From: DATFVJ01 sp963851085
GTDB lineage: Bacteria > Actinomycetota > Actinomycetes > Streptosporangiales > Streptosporangiaceae
Direction of reading: 5' to 3'
Assembly (NCBI GenBank): GCA_963851085.1
Contig: CAWKNX010000003.1
Span: 62,001-126,000, forward strand
DNA: 64,000 nucleotides
Under the pieces are notes generated by a model. The model was not told where the DNA came from and searched no databases. It saw only the letters and a program-made list of their open reading frames with translations. A program made the translations under genes and the position numbers. Positions within the stretch are counted from its first letter, which is position 1. Each line of letters begins with the position of its first letter. Of this stretch, positions 24,821-33,945 are shown piece by piece.

Positions 24821-25093
24821 TCAGGCGGCACTTTGGGCACCGGCGATATCGGCGGCTAATGCGGCGACCTGAGCGAGCAACTCGCCCGGCGGTAGCGAGA
24901 GGTCGAGGGAGTGCTGGATGATCTCGATCCCGGTGCCGTGGATATTATGCCTTAACGGCTGCGCAGGGCCTTCCGCGTATATGAGATGACCCCGGTCCAG
25001 GCCGAGAACCGTGCAGTACGCGAGCATCTGGAACAGGTCAGGGTTCTGCCCGCTGGGACCAATTTCGATCTTGTATTTGGCGTCGATGTCCAT
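24821..25093 (-). pseudogene. mcrC: McrC C-terminal fragment (type IV restriction)
   Basis: The frame reads MDIDAKYKIEIGPSGQNPDL, then FQMLAYCTVLGLDRGHLIYA, then GTGIEIIQHSLDLSLPPGEL. It matches the last 90 or so residues of McrC and keeps the D-AKYK part of the PD-(D/E)XK nuclease. A stop occurs shortly upstream in the same frame, and no McrB GTPase or McrC N-terminus is found. The motif CCTTAACGGCTGCGC (24950-24964) lies within the fragment. Confidence 0.75.
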
Positions 25094-25439
25094 CGGCGTC
25101 CCACCCGTGCCCGGCCGCTCCGACCTTCACCGTCTCTCCCCTGCCACCCCTGTCGCAGAAGAAGATCAAATGATGCACGCTTCTGCGCCCTTGGTGGACA
25201 TAGCCACGTACTACACAAGACTCGTGACGAGCGCGACAAGATGGCACGAGATTGATCTCGGAACCGTATCGTCCGCAGTCCGTACCATTCGTACTGTTAC
25301 GACCGCCGTGCCCGCCCCTGGTGCGTATCCTCACTCCTTACCGTATTGCCACTACGGCATGGACATATAGGTCAGGTCCCGTGCCATTAAGGTCTCGATA
25401 TGGCAAAGACGGATGCCCGAGCGGGTCCGCGCGGAGCAA

Positions 25440-27578
25440 TCAGCGACCGAGGAACGGGCTCGGTGCACCCGTGTAGGAGACGTGCAAGTGGTCGCGGGCG
25501 CGAGTGCAGGCGACGAAAAGGACGCACCGTTCGCGTTGCAGATCTTGCTCGTGGGCGAGCGGGTCGGCGCCGGCCGGAGTGACCGCGGCGGGGGCGGGAA
25601 CTGTGCCGTCTTCGGCGCCGATGACGGCGACGGCCTGGAATTCCAGGCCTTTCATGCCGTGCATGGTTCCGGCGCGGACGGCGTCCTTCTTACCCTTGGA
25701 CGTCAGCGAAGCGGCTTTGATTCCGGCGCTTTCCAGGGATTCCCGGGCGGCTTTGGCCAGATATCCCGAGCGGGCGGCCACGCCGATAGCGTGCGGCTCG
25801 ATCCCTTCGGCGATCCATCCGCGCAGCCGTTCGGAAAGAATTTCGAGCTCTTCCTCCCGGTCGCGCGCCGCGCGGATCTCCGGCCGGCGGCCGTGCATCG
25901 GGGAGCGGTAACCGGCGAGGGTGTCGGCCTCCCCGTCCAGCCCGATGATCGGCACGCCGCCGAGCAGTGGCACAGCCCAGGCCAGGATCTCCTGGGTGGT
26001 GCGGTAGTTGACCCGCAGGCGGCGGCTGCGGCCGCGGATGCTGATGCCGAGACTGGCGAGGGAGACGCGGCTGTCGTAGATGCGCTGGTGCGGGTCGCCG
26101 ACGACGAAAAGATCATCAGGCCCTTCCTTAACGGCTGCGCGGAGCAGCCGCCACTGGGCCGGGTGCAGATCCTGGGCCTCGTCGATGATCACGTGCCGGT
26201 ATGGCGCTTTGAGTGACTGGCGCACGATGTGAGTGGCCTCGTTGGCGAGCTGAATGAAGGTTGACTGACCGGCGGCCTGAATCTCACCGACGACGCGCTC
26301 GGCCGCCCGCCAGACCTGGCTGCGCTGGGCCTTGCCGAGCGGAGTGCCGCGCCCGGCCCGCAGGCAGGTCAGGTAGGCCTGCTCGGTGTGCAGGTCCTGG
26401 GCGAGGATGACCTGCTCCCATTCGTGCTGCAGGAACTCGGGGGTGAACGTCGCGCCGGTTTCGGTGGCCGATGCGCTGGCCCAGCGGCCGCGCAGTTGCT
26501 GGTGGTCGGCGATCGCCGGGTTGGCGCCGCGGGCCTGGGCCACGATCCGGTAGGCCAGGCGGTCGACGTTGATGACCTCGATCCGGGCGCGCGCGTCCTC
26601 ATCCTCGATGAGCAGGGAAAGCTGGGTGTCGAGGGAGTCGGCCAGGTTGCGGGTGAACGTGGTGAGCAGGATCGGCGGCCCTGGGGCGTCGTGCTGGCCT
26701 GCTGGGGCTGGCTGGTTGTCGCGGCGAGCCAGGAAGGCCGCCCGGTGCAGCGCGGTGACGGTCTTGCCGGTGCCCGCGCCCCCGGTCACCTGCGCCGGGC
26801 CGCTGTAGCTTGGCTGGTAGGCGATCTTGCGCTGGCTGGGATCCAGGAAGATCCGCCAGGCCGCGAACGGGTGCGCGAGGATGCGCTGCAATTCTTCGTG
26901 GCCGGACACGAAAACGACCTGGCCGGGGGTGCGTTCCATCGCCGTCACCAGGTCGGCCTGGTCGACCTGCTCCGGCGGCGCCTGCGCGGGAAGGTACTGC
27001 ACGACCTCGGCCCACGCCTCGTCGGCCGTCATGCCGCTGGCCAGCGCGTACAGCGCCGTGTACTGAGCTTCGGGCAGGACGTTCTGGAGCGCTTCGAGGT
27101 GGGCTTCGTTGGTGAGCAGGCGCACGACCGGGATGATCTGCTCATCGACGCCGAGACGCTTCATGTCCGCGTCGCCAACGCCGGTGAACAATAGATTCTC
27201 CGCTGTCGCGGCAACCTCGTGCAGGCTCGGCGTGAGCTGTTCGAGCGCCGCCTCGTCGCGGACCTCCAGCACGCCGATCGCCTGATTCACGCTGAACCGG
27301 TGGCTGGCGGCGTACGTATTCGCCTTGTCGTGCGGCAACACGGTGATCAGGCAGTAGGTGTCACCGGATTCGGGCGCGAGCACGATGCCGCGCCAGAAAC
27401 TGTCGATGCGGATCGTCCGGACGTGGCGGTCCCGGCTGTGCTGCAGCTTCTCCAGATGCACCCCAGCGAACGTATGCTCGGCGAACTTGCCCATGGCCGC
27501 CTCGACGGCACTTTGCACGCCTTTGTCCAGCTTCGCGTATTCGGCCATGAAGCCCTTCGCGATAGCCAGCCGCGCCAC
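25440..27578 (-). CDS. RelE-like domain fused to a UvrD/Rep-type SF1 helicase
   Basis: About 712 residues. Residues 1-100 resemble a RelE/YafQ-type fold: LDKGVQSAVEAAMGKFAEH, VHLEKLQHSRDRHVRTIRID then FWRGIVLAPESGDTYCLI and VLPHDKANT. After a linker follow helicase motifs: GGAGTGKTVTALHRA (about 264), TTFTRNLADSL, IIDEAQDLHPAQW (about 463), LFVVGDPHQRIYD, LRVNYRT, TMHGMKGLEFQAVAVIG and VACTRARDHLHVSY (about 684). GTG at 27578 has GGAGG 8 bases upstream. It would be a 3'-5' DNA translocase with a possible RNase-toxin-like module; whether that domain cleaves is unknown. It is divergent from the helicase-nuclease gene. Confidence 0.85.
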   Translation of the reverse strand: MARLAIAKGFMAEYAKLDKGVQSAVEAAMGKFAEHTFAGVHLEKLQHSRDRHVRTIRIDSFWRGIVLAPESGDTYCLITVLPHDKANTYAASHRFSVNQAIGVLEVRDEAALEQLTPSLHEVAATAENLLFTGVGDADMKRLGVDEQIIPVVRLLTNEAHLEALQNVLPEAQYTALYALASGMTADEAWAEVVQYLPAQAPPEQVDQADLVTAMERTPGQVVFVSGHEELQRILAHPFAAWRIFLDPSQRKIAYQPSYSGPAQVTGGAGTGKTVTALHRAAFLARRDNQPAPAGQHDAPGPPILLTTFTRNLADSLDTQLSLLIEDEDARARIEVINVDRLAYRIVAQARGANPAIADHQQLRGRWASASATETGATFTPEFLQHEWEQVILAQDLHTEQAYLTCLRAGRGTPLGKAQRSQVWRAAERVVGEIQAAGQSTFIQLANEATHIVRQSLKAPYRHVIIDEAQDLHPAQWRLLRAAVKEGPDDLFVVGDPHQRIYDSRVSLASLGISIRGRSRRLRVNYRTTQEILAWAVPLLGGVPIIGLDGEADTLAGYRSPMHGRRPEIRAARDREEELEILSERLRGWIAEGIEPHAIGVAARSGYLAKAARESLESAGIKAASLTSKGKKDAVRAGTMHGMKGLEFQAVAVIGAEDGTVPAPAAVTPAGADPLAHEQDLQRERCVLFVACTRARDHLHVSYTGAPSPFLGR

Positions 27579-27964
27579 GTGGCACTTCCTCCCCTTACCC
27601 GTCACGTGCCCTTATCGCCGACCACGCTAGACCGGTTCGCCCAGACAATGCCAGACCCTCCCGATGCCATGCGATACGGGGGGTCCATCCAGCCTGCGAC
27701 ACAGTCCTGAGCCGATGAAGTACTAATTCATATCGTTGAAGGTGGCGTCTGGCCTTGTGTCGTCAACCCACGCGACAAATGCCCAGTTCAGAGCTTGATT
27801 CACGCTCAACTGCTTGTCTGGCTGGGGTCATGATCGCTTGGACGTAGGGCTCTCTCGCCGCCTCGTGGTTGCGCGACTTATAACACATCGGCATCGAGTA
27901 TTGCGCCGAACAGCGAAGTGGTGCATTCTAAAGGGCTTTGCATGCGGGGCATCTGGAGGGCATC
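27579..27964. other. Divergent intergenic region between the two helicase genes
   Basis: About 360-385 bp with AT-richer stretches (27715-27745, 27870-27935), expected to hold the promoters of both helicase genes. No clear operator palindrome was found. Confidence 0.45.
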
Positions 27965-30900
27965 TTGCACAGCGGGCTTGCAAGGACGGGGAGAGACCCG
28001 GAGATCCTTTCCCTGACGCAGGGGCTCGTGAACTACGTACGGGAACTCGTGCAGAGCCGTCGTAAACCCGTACGGGACTGCGGCCGTTATGATTCCCAGG
28101 TATGGCTGTCTGACCTCCCCGGCGGCATTGGCCCTGTTGTAGCGCGCGACGACGGCGTCCTACTGATCTTGGATCATGTGCCCCGCCGCCCACACCCTCC
28201 CCTCCCGGAAGCCCTCAAAGGCTGGGTGGAGAGCAGCGCACTTGACAAGCCCGCTGACGGGGATCCCGAGCTTGCCGAAAAGGGCCCAGCGCTGGTTGAG
28301 CGTCAGCAGGAGGACGGTTCAGTCAAGCTCGTGACCTCAGTCCTCAGCCGACACGAATGCCCTGACGTGCTCCGCGCCTACACGGAGTGGATCCCGCGCT
28401 GGAGGCAATGGGCACATCAGGAGGCCGCCGCCGAGCCCCGCCGCCACCTCTACACGGAAATGTCCCGGATGGCACGCCAGGTCGCGCAGGCCGATGACGT
28501 TGTCGAGGTCGTTCTCGGCGTAGGTCTGCTGACCCGTGAAGCGCCGAGCGAGCCCCGTCTGGCCCGTCACGTCCTCACGAAGAGGGTCGTCATCACCACC
28601 GACCGGTCCACCGCCAGGATCACGGTTGCGCTCGCCCCCGACTCTCCGGTGCAGCTTGAGGACCGCGACTTTCTCGACAGCGATGACGGCTACCGGCTGG
28701 AAAGCGCAGAACAGCCACGCGCGGAACTGTCTGCTCAGGACCCGCATCCCTTGGCTGACGATGTTCCTCCCCTGCTTGAACGATGGTCCGGTCTCACGCT
28801 GGAGCAGGGGGTGCGGTTCAGCACAAGTTGGGAACGGCAATTCTCCGACGACGGCGCCTACAATCTGTCGCTCGCACCAGCGATCTTGCTGCGTGACCGT
28901 GACACGAACGCCCTCGTCCACTATTACGAGCGCATCGCCGCATCCCTGATAGGAAAGGGTGCACACAGCCCGCTGGGCCTGGCCCAACTGGTCGCCCCGC
29001 TGGAACCGGGGGAGCGCCTCGCCTGGGATGGCGCCGGGACCAGTGGGCACACCGGGGAACTTGCCGCAGACCCACTATTTCCTCTTGCCACCAACGAGGC
29101 GCAGCGCGACGTACTTGACCGCCTGCGCTCCGACACCGCAGTCGTCGTCCAGGGGCCGCCTGGGACCGGCAAGACGCACACCATCGCGAACCTAATCTGC
29201 GCGTTCCTCGCCCAGGGCCGCCGTGTGCTCGTGACCAGCCAGAAGGATCAGGCGCTGCGGGTCCTGCGCGACAAGCTTCCCGAGCCCGTGCGCGACCTGT
29301 GCGTGCTGCTCACCGGGCTACAGCGAGGCGGCTCCGACGAGTTGGAACGGAGCGTCACTGCGCTTTCGAATCAGGCCAGCTCCACGAACCCGGATTCGCT
29401 GTCACGGGCAATCGCGCAACTAGAAGGCCAGCTCAGCATGCTCCAGAGCACCCGTTCCCGCCTGCGCGAGGCCATCCGCTCACTTCGCGAGGCGGAGTGG
29501 GTTGAGCATCCGGAGGTCGCCCCCGGGTACAGCGGCACGCTGGCGGCGATCACGCGCCAGGTCATGCTGGCGAAAGATGACTTTGAGTGGCTGCCTCCAA
29601 TTCCGCCGGGAGCGCCTGCGGAAATTCCAATTAGCACGGCCGAGATACTGGAACTTCGTGGGCTTCTTGCCTCCGCCACTCCCGCCCGGCAGGCGCGCTG
29701 CCACCAGTGCCTTCCAGATCCGAGGCGGCTGCCGACCGTAGAAGCCTTCACCGAACTGGCAGCGGCAGCGCAGCGCTTCAAGCGCTTGGCAGGCGAGACT
29801 GGCGAACCCGTCCGGACGCTGGCTGGTCTCGGCGATTCGGTACTTGGCGACATAATGCGCCATTTGGAACAAGCCTCGATTGCTCTGCACTACCTGCGTA
29901 TGCCGCATCGCGCCGCGGACTGGGATCCTGCCGACTGGCGGACGAGAGCCCTGTCCGACAGGTTCGCCGGGCAGCACCAAGCGCTATGGCGAGACATCGC
30001 AGCGTCCGCACACGAGGTCCACACGGCCCAAGAGGCTCTCAGCCATCTCGGGATGCGGCAAGTAAACGTGCCGGCTGTAGCAATCGACGAGGCTGCCGCC
30101 ATGCTGCGGACTGGCTCGCAGTTGCGTGACCACTTGGCCCGCGGGGGAAAAATAAAGCAGCGTTTCGCTCCCGCTGCGCAGCGAGCCGCACAACCACTTC
30201 TCGACGGCTGCACCGTCGACGGCCAGCCCATCAGTTCTTTGCCGGACCTCGATGCTGTGCTCACCTGGCTGCGTGCTCACATCACGGCTGCTCAGTCGGC
30301 GCAGCGGTGGGCCAGTGTCGGTGTCCATGTCGCGGGATACACCGATCCGCTGCCTGTCGTGCTGTCGAGGCTCGCTGACCTCAGCCACGCGTTGGGGCAC
30401 TTGTGGACGGTCGGAGCGGCTCGCGAGGCCGTGGATGCGCTTCTTGTTTCCCGAGGTTTGCATTTCGCGCTCGCAAGCCCAGATGCCTGGGACACCCTGC
30501 GTCAGAGCGTTGACGCCGCACGTTCGCTCCTCGACGCCCGAAAAGGGCGAGACGCGCTCGACAATCTTCCGGGCCAGCTCCCGCCACCGGCGCCAGACGA
30601 CCCGCCTGAGCTTGGCGATCTGCGGAGCGCTGTCAGAGACGAAGACATCGGCCGTTACGGGGCGGCTTGGTCCACACTCCGCGCAGCCCATCAGGAACAG
30701 CAAGCGCAGCTTCGTTGCGACGAACTAGCCGCACGCCTGCGCCATGGCCATGCGCTGCTGGCCGACCGGCTGTCCGCAACGGCGGACGACGCTGAATGGG
30801 AGCATCGGCTCACCTCCTGGCCACAGGCATGGGCGTGGGCGACGGCCATGGCCTTCTGCACGCGGATGCGCGACGCCGGCCGGGATGGCCACCTGCAGCA

Positions 30901-32470
30901 GGAACTCGACGAAACCGAGTGGCGGCTTGCCCAAACGACCGAACAGCTAGCGGCCTCCCACGCATGGTCACACTGCCTGACACGAATGACACAGGAGCAG
31001 CGGCAGGCTCTGCAGTCTTACCGGTCCGCCATGAGCTCCCTCGGCAAAGGCACCGGCCGGTACGCACCACGGCACCGCCGCGCGGCCCGCGATGCCATGG
31101 AGATCGCACGTGACGCAGTCCCCGCGTGGATCATGCCACTGCAGAAGGTCGTGGAAACGATCCCGCCAACACCTGACGCTTTCGACGTCGTGATTGTGGA
31201 CGAAGCCAGCCAGGCGGGAATCGATGCGCTATTCTTGCTATGGCTCGCGCCGCGTGTGATCGTTGTAGGTGACGACAAGCAATGCGCCCCAACCTTCGCG
31301 GTGCAAGAACATCAGCGAATATTCGACCGGCTGGACGCGTACCTTCCCGGACTGCGTCCCGCTTTCCGTGATGACTTCAAACCTGGCAACAACCTTTATC
31401 AGCTCCTGTCCGCGCGTTTCCCAGACGTTATACGGCTCACCGAGCATTTCCGGTGCATGCCTGAAATTATCGGCTGGTCGTCGCAGCAATTCTATGAGCC
31501 TCCGCTTCAGCCGCTCCGGCAGTTTGGCGCTGACAGGCTCGATCCGCTGCGCATCGTGACGGTCGAGGGCGCGTTCACCGAAGGACGGGAACAAAACATC
31601 CGCAACGAGCCGGAGGCCAAGTACCTGGTCGAGAAGCTGCACGAGATGCTCGCCGATCCGGCATATGCGGAAAAAACGTTTGGTGTGATTGCCCTTCAGG
31701 GCGCTGGCCAGGGCCGCCTTATCGAGAATCTCATCCTCGAATCCGTCGATCCCGCGGTGATGGAGCGGCATGAGATCCGGGTCGGTACGCCGCCCGAGTT
31801 CCAGGGCGACGAGCGAGACGTGATACTGCTGTCGATGGTGGTGGTGGAGCCCAAGCGGGCACTCACGCGGCAGGAGGAACAGCGAAGGTTCAACGTTGCG
31901 GCGAGCCGCGCGCGCGATCAAATGTGGCTGTTTAGCTCCGTCGCCCGCGACCGCCTCAGCCGGAACGACCTCCGGTTCTCGCTGCTCTCCTACATGGAGA
32001 ACCCACCCTCTTACCTCGGCGAGTCGCTGTCAGCCGAGGCTGTGTCGGCCGACGAGCGGCAGCAACCGTTCGACTCGCTGTTCGAGCAGCGCGTGTTCCT
32101 CGCCATCCGGCGGCGTGGGTACCACGTGATCCCGCAGTTTCATGTAAGTAGCCGCCGGATAGATCTCGTTGTCAGCGGCGCAAACGGCCGCCTCGCCGTC
32201 GAATGTGATGGCAGGGTCGCCCATTCGACGCCGGACCAGGTCCGTGCCGACATGGACCGCGAACGGGAACTGCGCCGCGTCGGCTGGGAGTTCTGGCGTG
32301 TCCGCGAGAGCGAGTTCGCATTTCAACCTGAACGTGCGCTGGCCGGCCTGTGGCGCGAACTCGAACGCCGTGGAATATCACCTGGCGTATCCGAACGGCC
32401 GGTAGGCAACGAAGCAAGTTCTTGGGCTCCAGTCGATCTGCCTATCGAGGATAACGAAGCAGAAGACTAG
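27938..32470 (+). CDS. Large SF1 helicase with C-terminal PD-(D/E)XK nuclease-like domain
   Basis: A 1510-residue protein. About 400 residues of unknown N-terminal sequence precede Walker A in VVVQGPPGTGKTHTIANLIC (about 404). A very long helical insertion follows, then DVVIVDEASQAGIDALFLLW (about 1086), VIVVGDDKQCAP, FRCMPEIIGWSS, TPPEFQGDERDVILLSMVVV (about 1284) and FNVAASRARDQMWLFS (about 1314), as in DNA2/NAM7-type helicases. The end FEQRVFLAIRRRGYHVIPQF, RRIDLVVSGANGRLAVECDG and WEFWRVRESEF is a Vsr/DUF559-like nuclease with D and ECD. The start is TTG 27938 or, with GGAGGG 4 bases upstream, TTG 27965. An abortive-infection-like gene follows by 32 bp. Likely anti-phage. Confidence 0.88.
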   Translation: MHAGHLEGILHSGLARTGRDPEILSLTQGLVNYVRELVQSRRKPVRDCGRYDSQVWLSDLPGGIGPVVARDDGVLLILDHVPRRPHPPLPEALKGWVESSALDKPADGDPELAEKGPALVERQQEDGSVKLVTSVLSRHECPDVLRAYTEWIPRWRQWAHQEAAAEPRRHLYTEMSRMARQVAQADDVVEVVLGVGLLTREAPSEPRLARHVLTKRVVITTDRSTARITVALAPDSPVQLEDRDFLDSDDGYRLESAEQPRAELSAQDPHPLADDVPPLLERWSGLTLEQGVRFSTSWERQFSDDGAYNLSLAPAILLRDRDTNALVHYYERIAASLIGKGAHSPLGLAQLVAPLEPGERLAWDGAGTSGHTGELAADPLFPLATNEAQRDVLDRLRSDTAVVVQGPPGTGKTHTIANLICAFLAQGRRVLVTSQKDQALRVLRDKLPEPVRDLCVLLTGLQRGGSDELERSVTALSNQASSTNPDSLSRAIAQLEGQLSMLQSTRSRLREAIRSLREAEWVEHPEVAPGYSGTLAAITRQVMLAKDDFEWLPPIPPGAPAEIPISTAEILELRGLLASATPARQARCHQCLPDPRRLPTVEAFTELAAAAQRFKRLAGETGEPVRTLAGLGDSVLGDIMRHLEQASIALHYLRMPHRAADWDPADWRTRALSDRFAGQHQALWRDIAASAHEVHTAQEALSHLGMRQVNVPAVAIDEAAAMLRTGSQLRDHLARGGKIKQRFAPAAQRAAQPLLDGCTVDGQPISSLPDLDAVLTWLRAHITAAQSAQRWASVGVHVAGYTDPLPVVLSRLADLSHALGHLWTVGAAREAVDALLVSRGLHFALASPDAWDTLRQSVDAARSLLDARKGRDALDNLPGQLPPPAPDDPPELGDLRSAVRDEDIGRYGAAWSTLRAAHQEQQAQLRCDELAARLRHGHALLADRLSATADDAEWEHRLTSWPQAWAWATAMAFCTRMRDAGRDGHLQQELDETEWRLAQTTEQLAASHAWSHCLTRMTQEQRQALQSYRSAMSSLGKGTGRYAPRHRRAARDAMEIARDAVPAWIMPLQKVVETIPPTPDAFDVVIVDEASQAGIDALFLLWLAPRVIVVGDDKQCAPTFAVQEHQRIFDRLDAYLPGLRPAFRDDFKPGNNLYQLLSARFPDVIRLTEHFRCMPEIIGWSSQQFYEPPLQPLRQFGADRLDPLRIVTVEGAFTEGREQNIRNEPEAKYLVEKLHEMLADPAYAEKTFGVIALQGAGQGRLIENLILESVDPAVMERHEIRVGTPPEFQGDERDVILLSMVVVEPKRALTRQEEQRRFNVAASRARDQMWLFSSVARDRLSRNDLRFSLLSYMENPPSYLGESLSAEAVSADERQQPFDSLFEQRVFLAIRRRGYHVIPQFHVSSRRIDLVVSGANGRLAVECDGRVAHSTPDQVRADMDRERELRRVGWEFWRVRESEFAFQPERALAGLWRELERRGISPGVSERPVGNEASSWAPVDLPIEDNEAED

Positions 32471-32502
32471 AGCGATTTACGAAGTGACCGAAGGAAGGCA
32501 GC

Positions 32503-33339
32503 ATGCATGAGTTTGACCGGAGCACTCTCGATGAGATAGCCCGCCTGATCTGCGGAGACGATGGACCCCTCTACCGGCAAGGGTGGGAACTGCGCGAGTT
32601 TTTCATCCGGGCCAAGATCCCAGCTGTGCCTGAGTACGACGGGTCAACGCGCCGCGCTTGGGCACGGGCGCTGCTCGATGGAGCGGATGAAGAGAAAACC
32701 CAGGCGGAACGGGCGATCCTCCGCCTGGCGGACCCCCGGGAATACCCGGAGGAGCAAAAAGCCTTCACGCAGACCGTCGACCGCCTCAACCGGATACTTG
32801 CTCTGGAAGGCTTCCGGCTTGAGCGTGATCATGGGCACCCGCAGTTGATCGAGTGCGATCCTGAGATCCCGCCTGACGCTTCAGTGCCGAATGTCGAGCT
32901 GAAGGTTTCGATGACCGACGTACTGGACGACCCAGCACTCACCGCGGTCGCGCAGCAGCGCCTTGACGAAGCCCGCGTCTGTCATGCAAACAAGGCATAC
33001 ATGGCGACGATAATCATGCTCGGGAGCCTCCTCGAAGGCATCCTCGTCGGCACGGCCGCCCAGCGCCTCAAGGAAAGGCCGCCGAAACCTCTCGACCAAA
33101 TGGGACTACAAGAACTGGTCAACCTCGCCCACCGTGAGGGCTGGATTGAGATTGACGTCCACAAAGGCTCTGAACTCATCCGCTACTATCGCAACCTGGT
33201 GCATCCACGAGCGCAACTCCGCATGAAACACTCGCCGAACGCCGACACCGTCGACATGTGCTGGCCTATCGTGAACGCCACCCTCAACGATCTAGCCGCC
33301 ACCCGCCCACCGAAAACCGTCACGGGACGCGTCAGGTAA
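32503..33339 (+). CDS. AbiJ/HEPN-like abortive-infection family protein
   Basis: A 278-residue protein. The N-terminal LDEIARLICGDDGPLYRQGW, ELREFFIRAKIPAVPEYDGS and TRRAWARALL resembles the AbiJ N-terminal domains. The C-terminal half HANKAYMATIIMLGSLLEGI, then LVNLAHREGWIEIDVHKGSE and LIRYYRNLVHPRAQ resembles HEPN/DUF4145-type helical bundles and includes an R-N-x-x-H element, like HEPN RNase active sites but short. GAAGGAAGG lies 7 bases before the ATG. The 32-bp gap to the helicase-nuclease gene suggests one operon: a DNA-sensing or cutting helicase plus an RNA-targeting effector. Function inferred. Confidence 0.7.
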   Translation: MHEFDRSTLDEIARLICGDDGPLYRQGWELREFFIRAKIPAVPEYDGSTRRAWARALLDGADEEKTQAERAILRLADPREYPEEQKAFTQTVDRLNRILALEGFRLERDHGHPQLIECDPEIPPDASVPNVELKVSMTDVLDDPALTAVAQQRLDEARVCHANKAYMATIIMLGSLLEGILVGTAAQRLKERPPKPLDQMGLQELVNLAHREGWIEIDVHKGSELIRYYRNLVHPRAQLRMKHSPNADTVDMCWPIVNATLNDLAATRPPKTVTGRVR

Positions 33340-33514
33340 GCGCGGCTTCGCATGCCGCAGTCCCGCACCCATTCGAACACCCGGGTGGGGGAACAGTGCA
33401 GGCGGCAGACCATCGGTCCGATTGGAGCGCGTCCGATGTGGCTGCGGCTAGCCCAAGGTTGTGAGGCGTAAGCCGAACGCCAGAAGCCTCGTGCTGCGAG
33501 TGGGGCATCCGGCG

Positions 33515-33945
33515 TCAGGCTGCCGCGGCCGAGACGCGGATCGCGCGGCCGGCGCCACTTACCGCGCGGTCTGAGCCGCTCACAGGCTTACCTCCTCGTG
33601 CTGTCTGCGGTGGCCGGTTACGAGCGGCGCGTCGCCGGTGTCGGACGGGTGGACGGCATACCCGAGGGTGTGCAGAGTCTGGGCGAGTGCGGCGTTCATG
33701 ACCTGGTGAACGTCGTGGTAGATGCGGTACCGGTCCCAGCGGAGGGAGAGCAGGTCGTGGGTGGTCCACGAGACCGATGCCGTCTTGGCAATGGCGGTGA
33801 CCATGCTGTGCGCGGACTGGCCGGAGGCAGACGCCGCCGAGCCGGTAGCTGGGATGGGCAATGACGGGTCTGCTGCATACCAGGTGTGCCTTCGCGGCGT
33901 CAGAATTGTGTGCGACGCCACCTGGACGCTGAAGCCCTCTTCCAA
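33515..33945 (-). pseudogene. Decayed copy of the AICE gene pair at 35591-37112
   Basis: The frame LEEGFSVQV to SVSWTTHDLLSLRWDRYRIY and HDVHQVMNAALAQTLHTLGY matches the end of the protein at 36495-37112, with a shift before VSWTTHDL. It is followed through a GTGA overlap by VSGSDRAVSGAGRAIRVSAA, the first residues of a DUF2637 protein, which then ends. It overlaps the start of the zinc-ribbon gene on the other strand. Confidence 0.7.
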
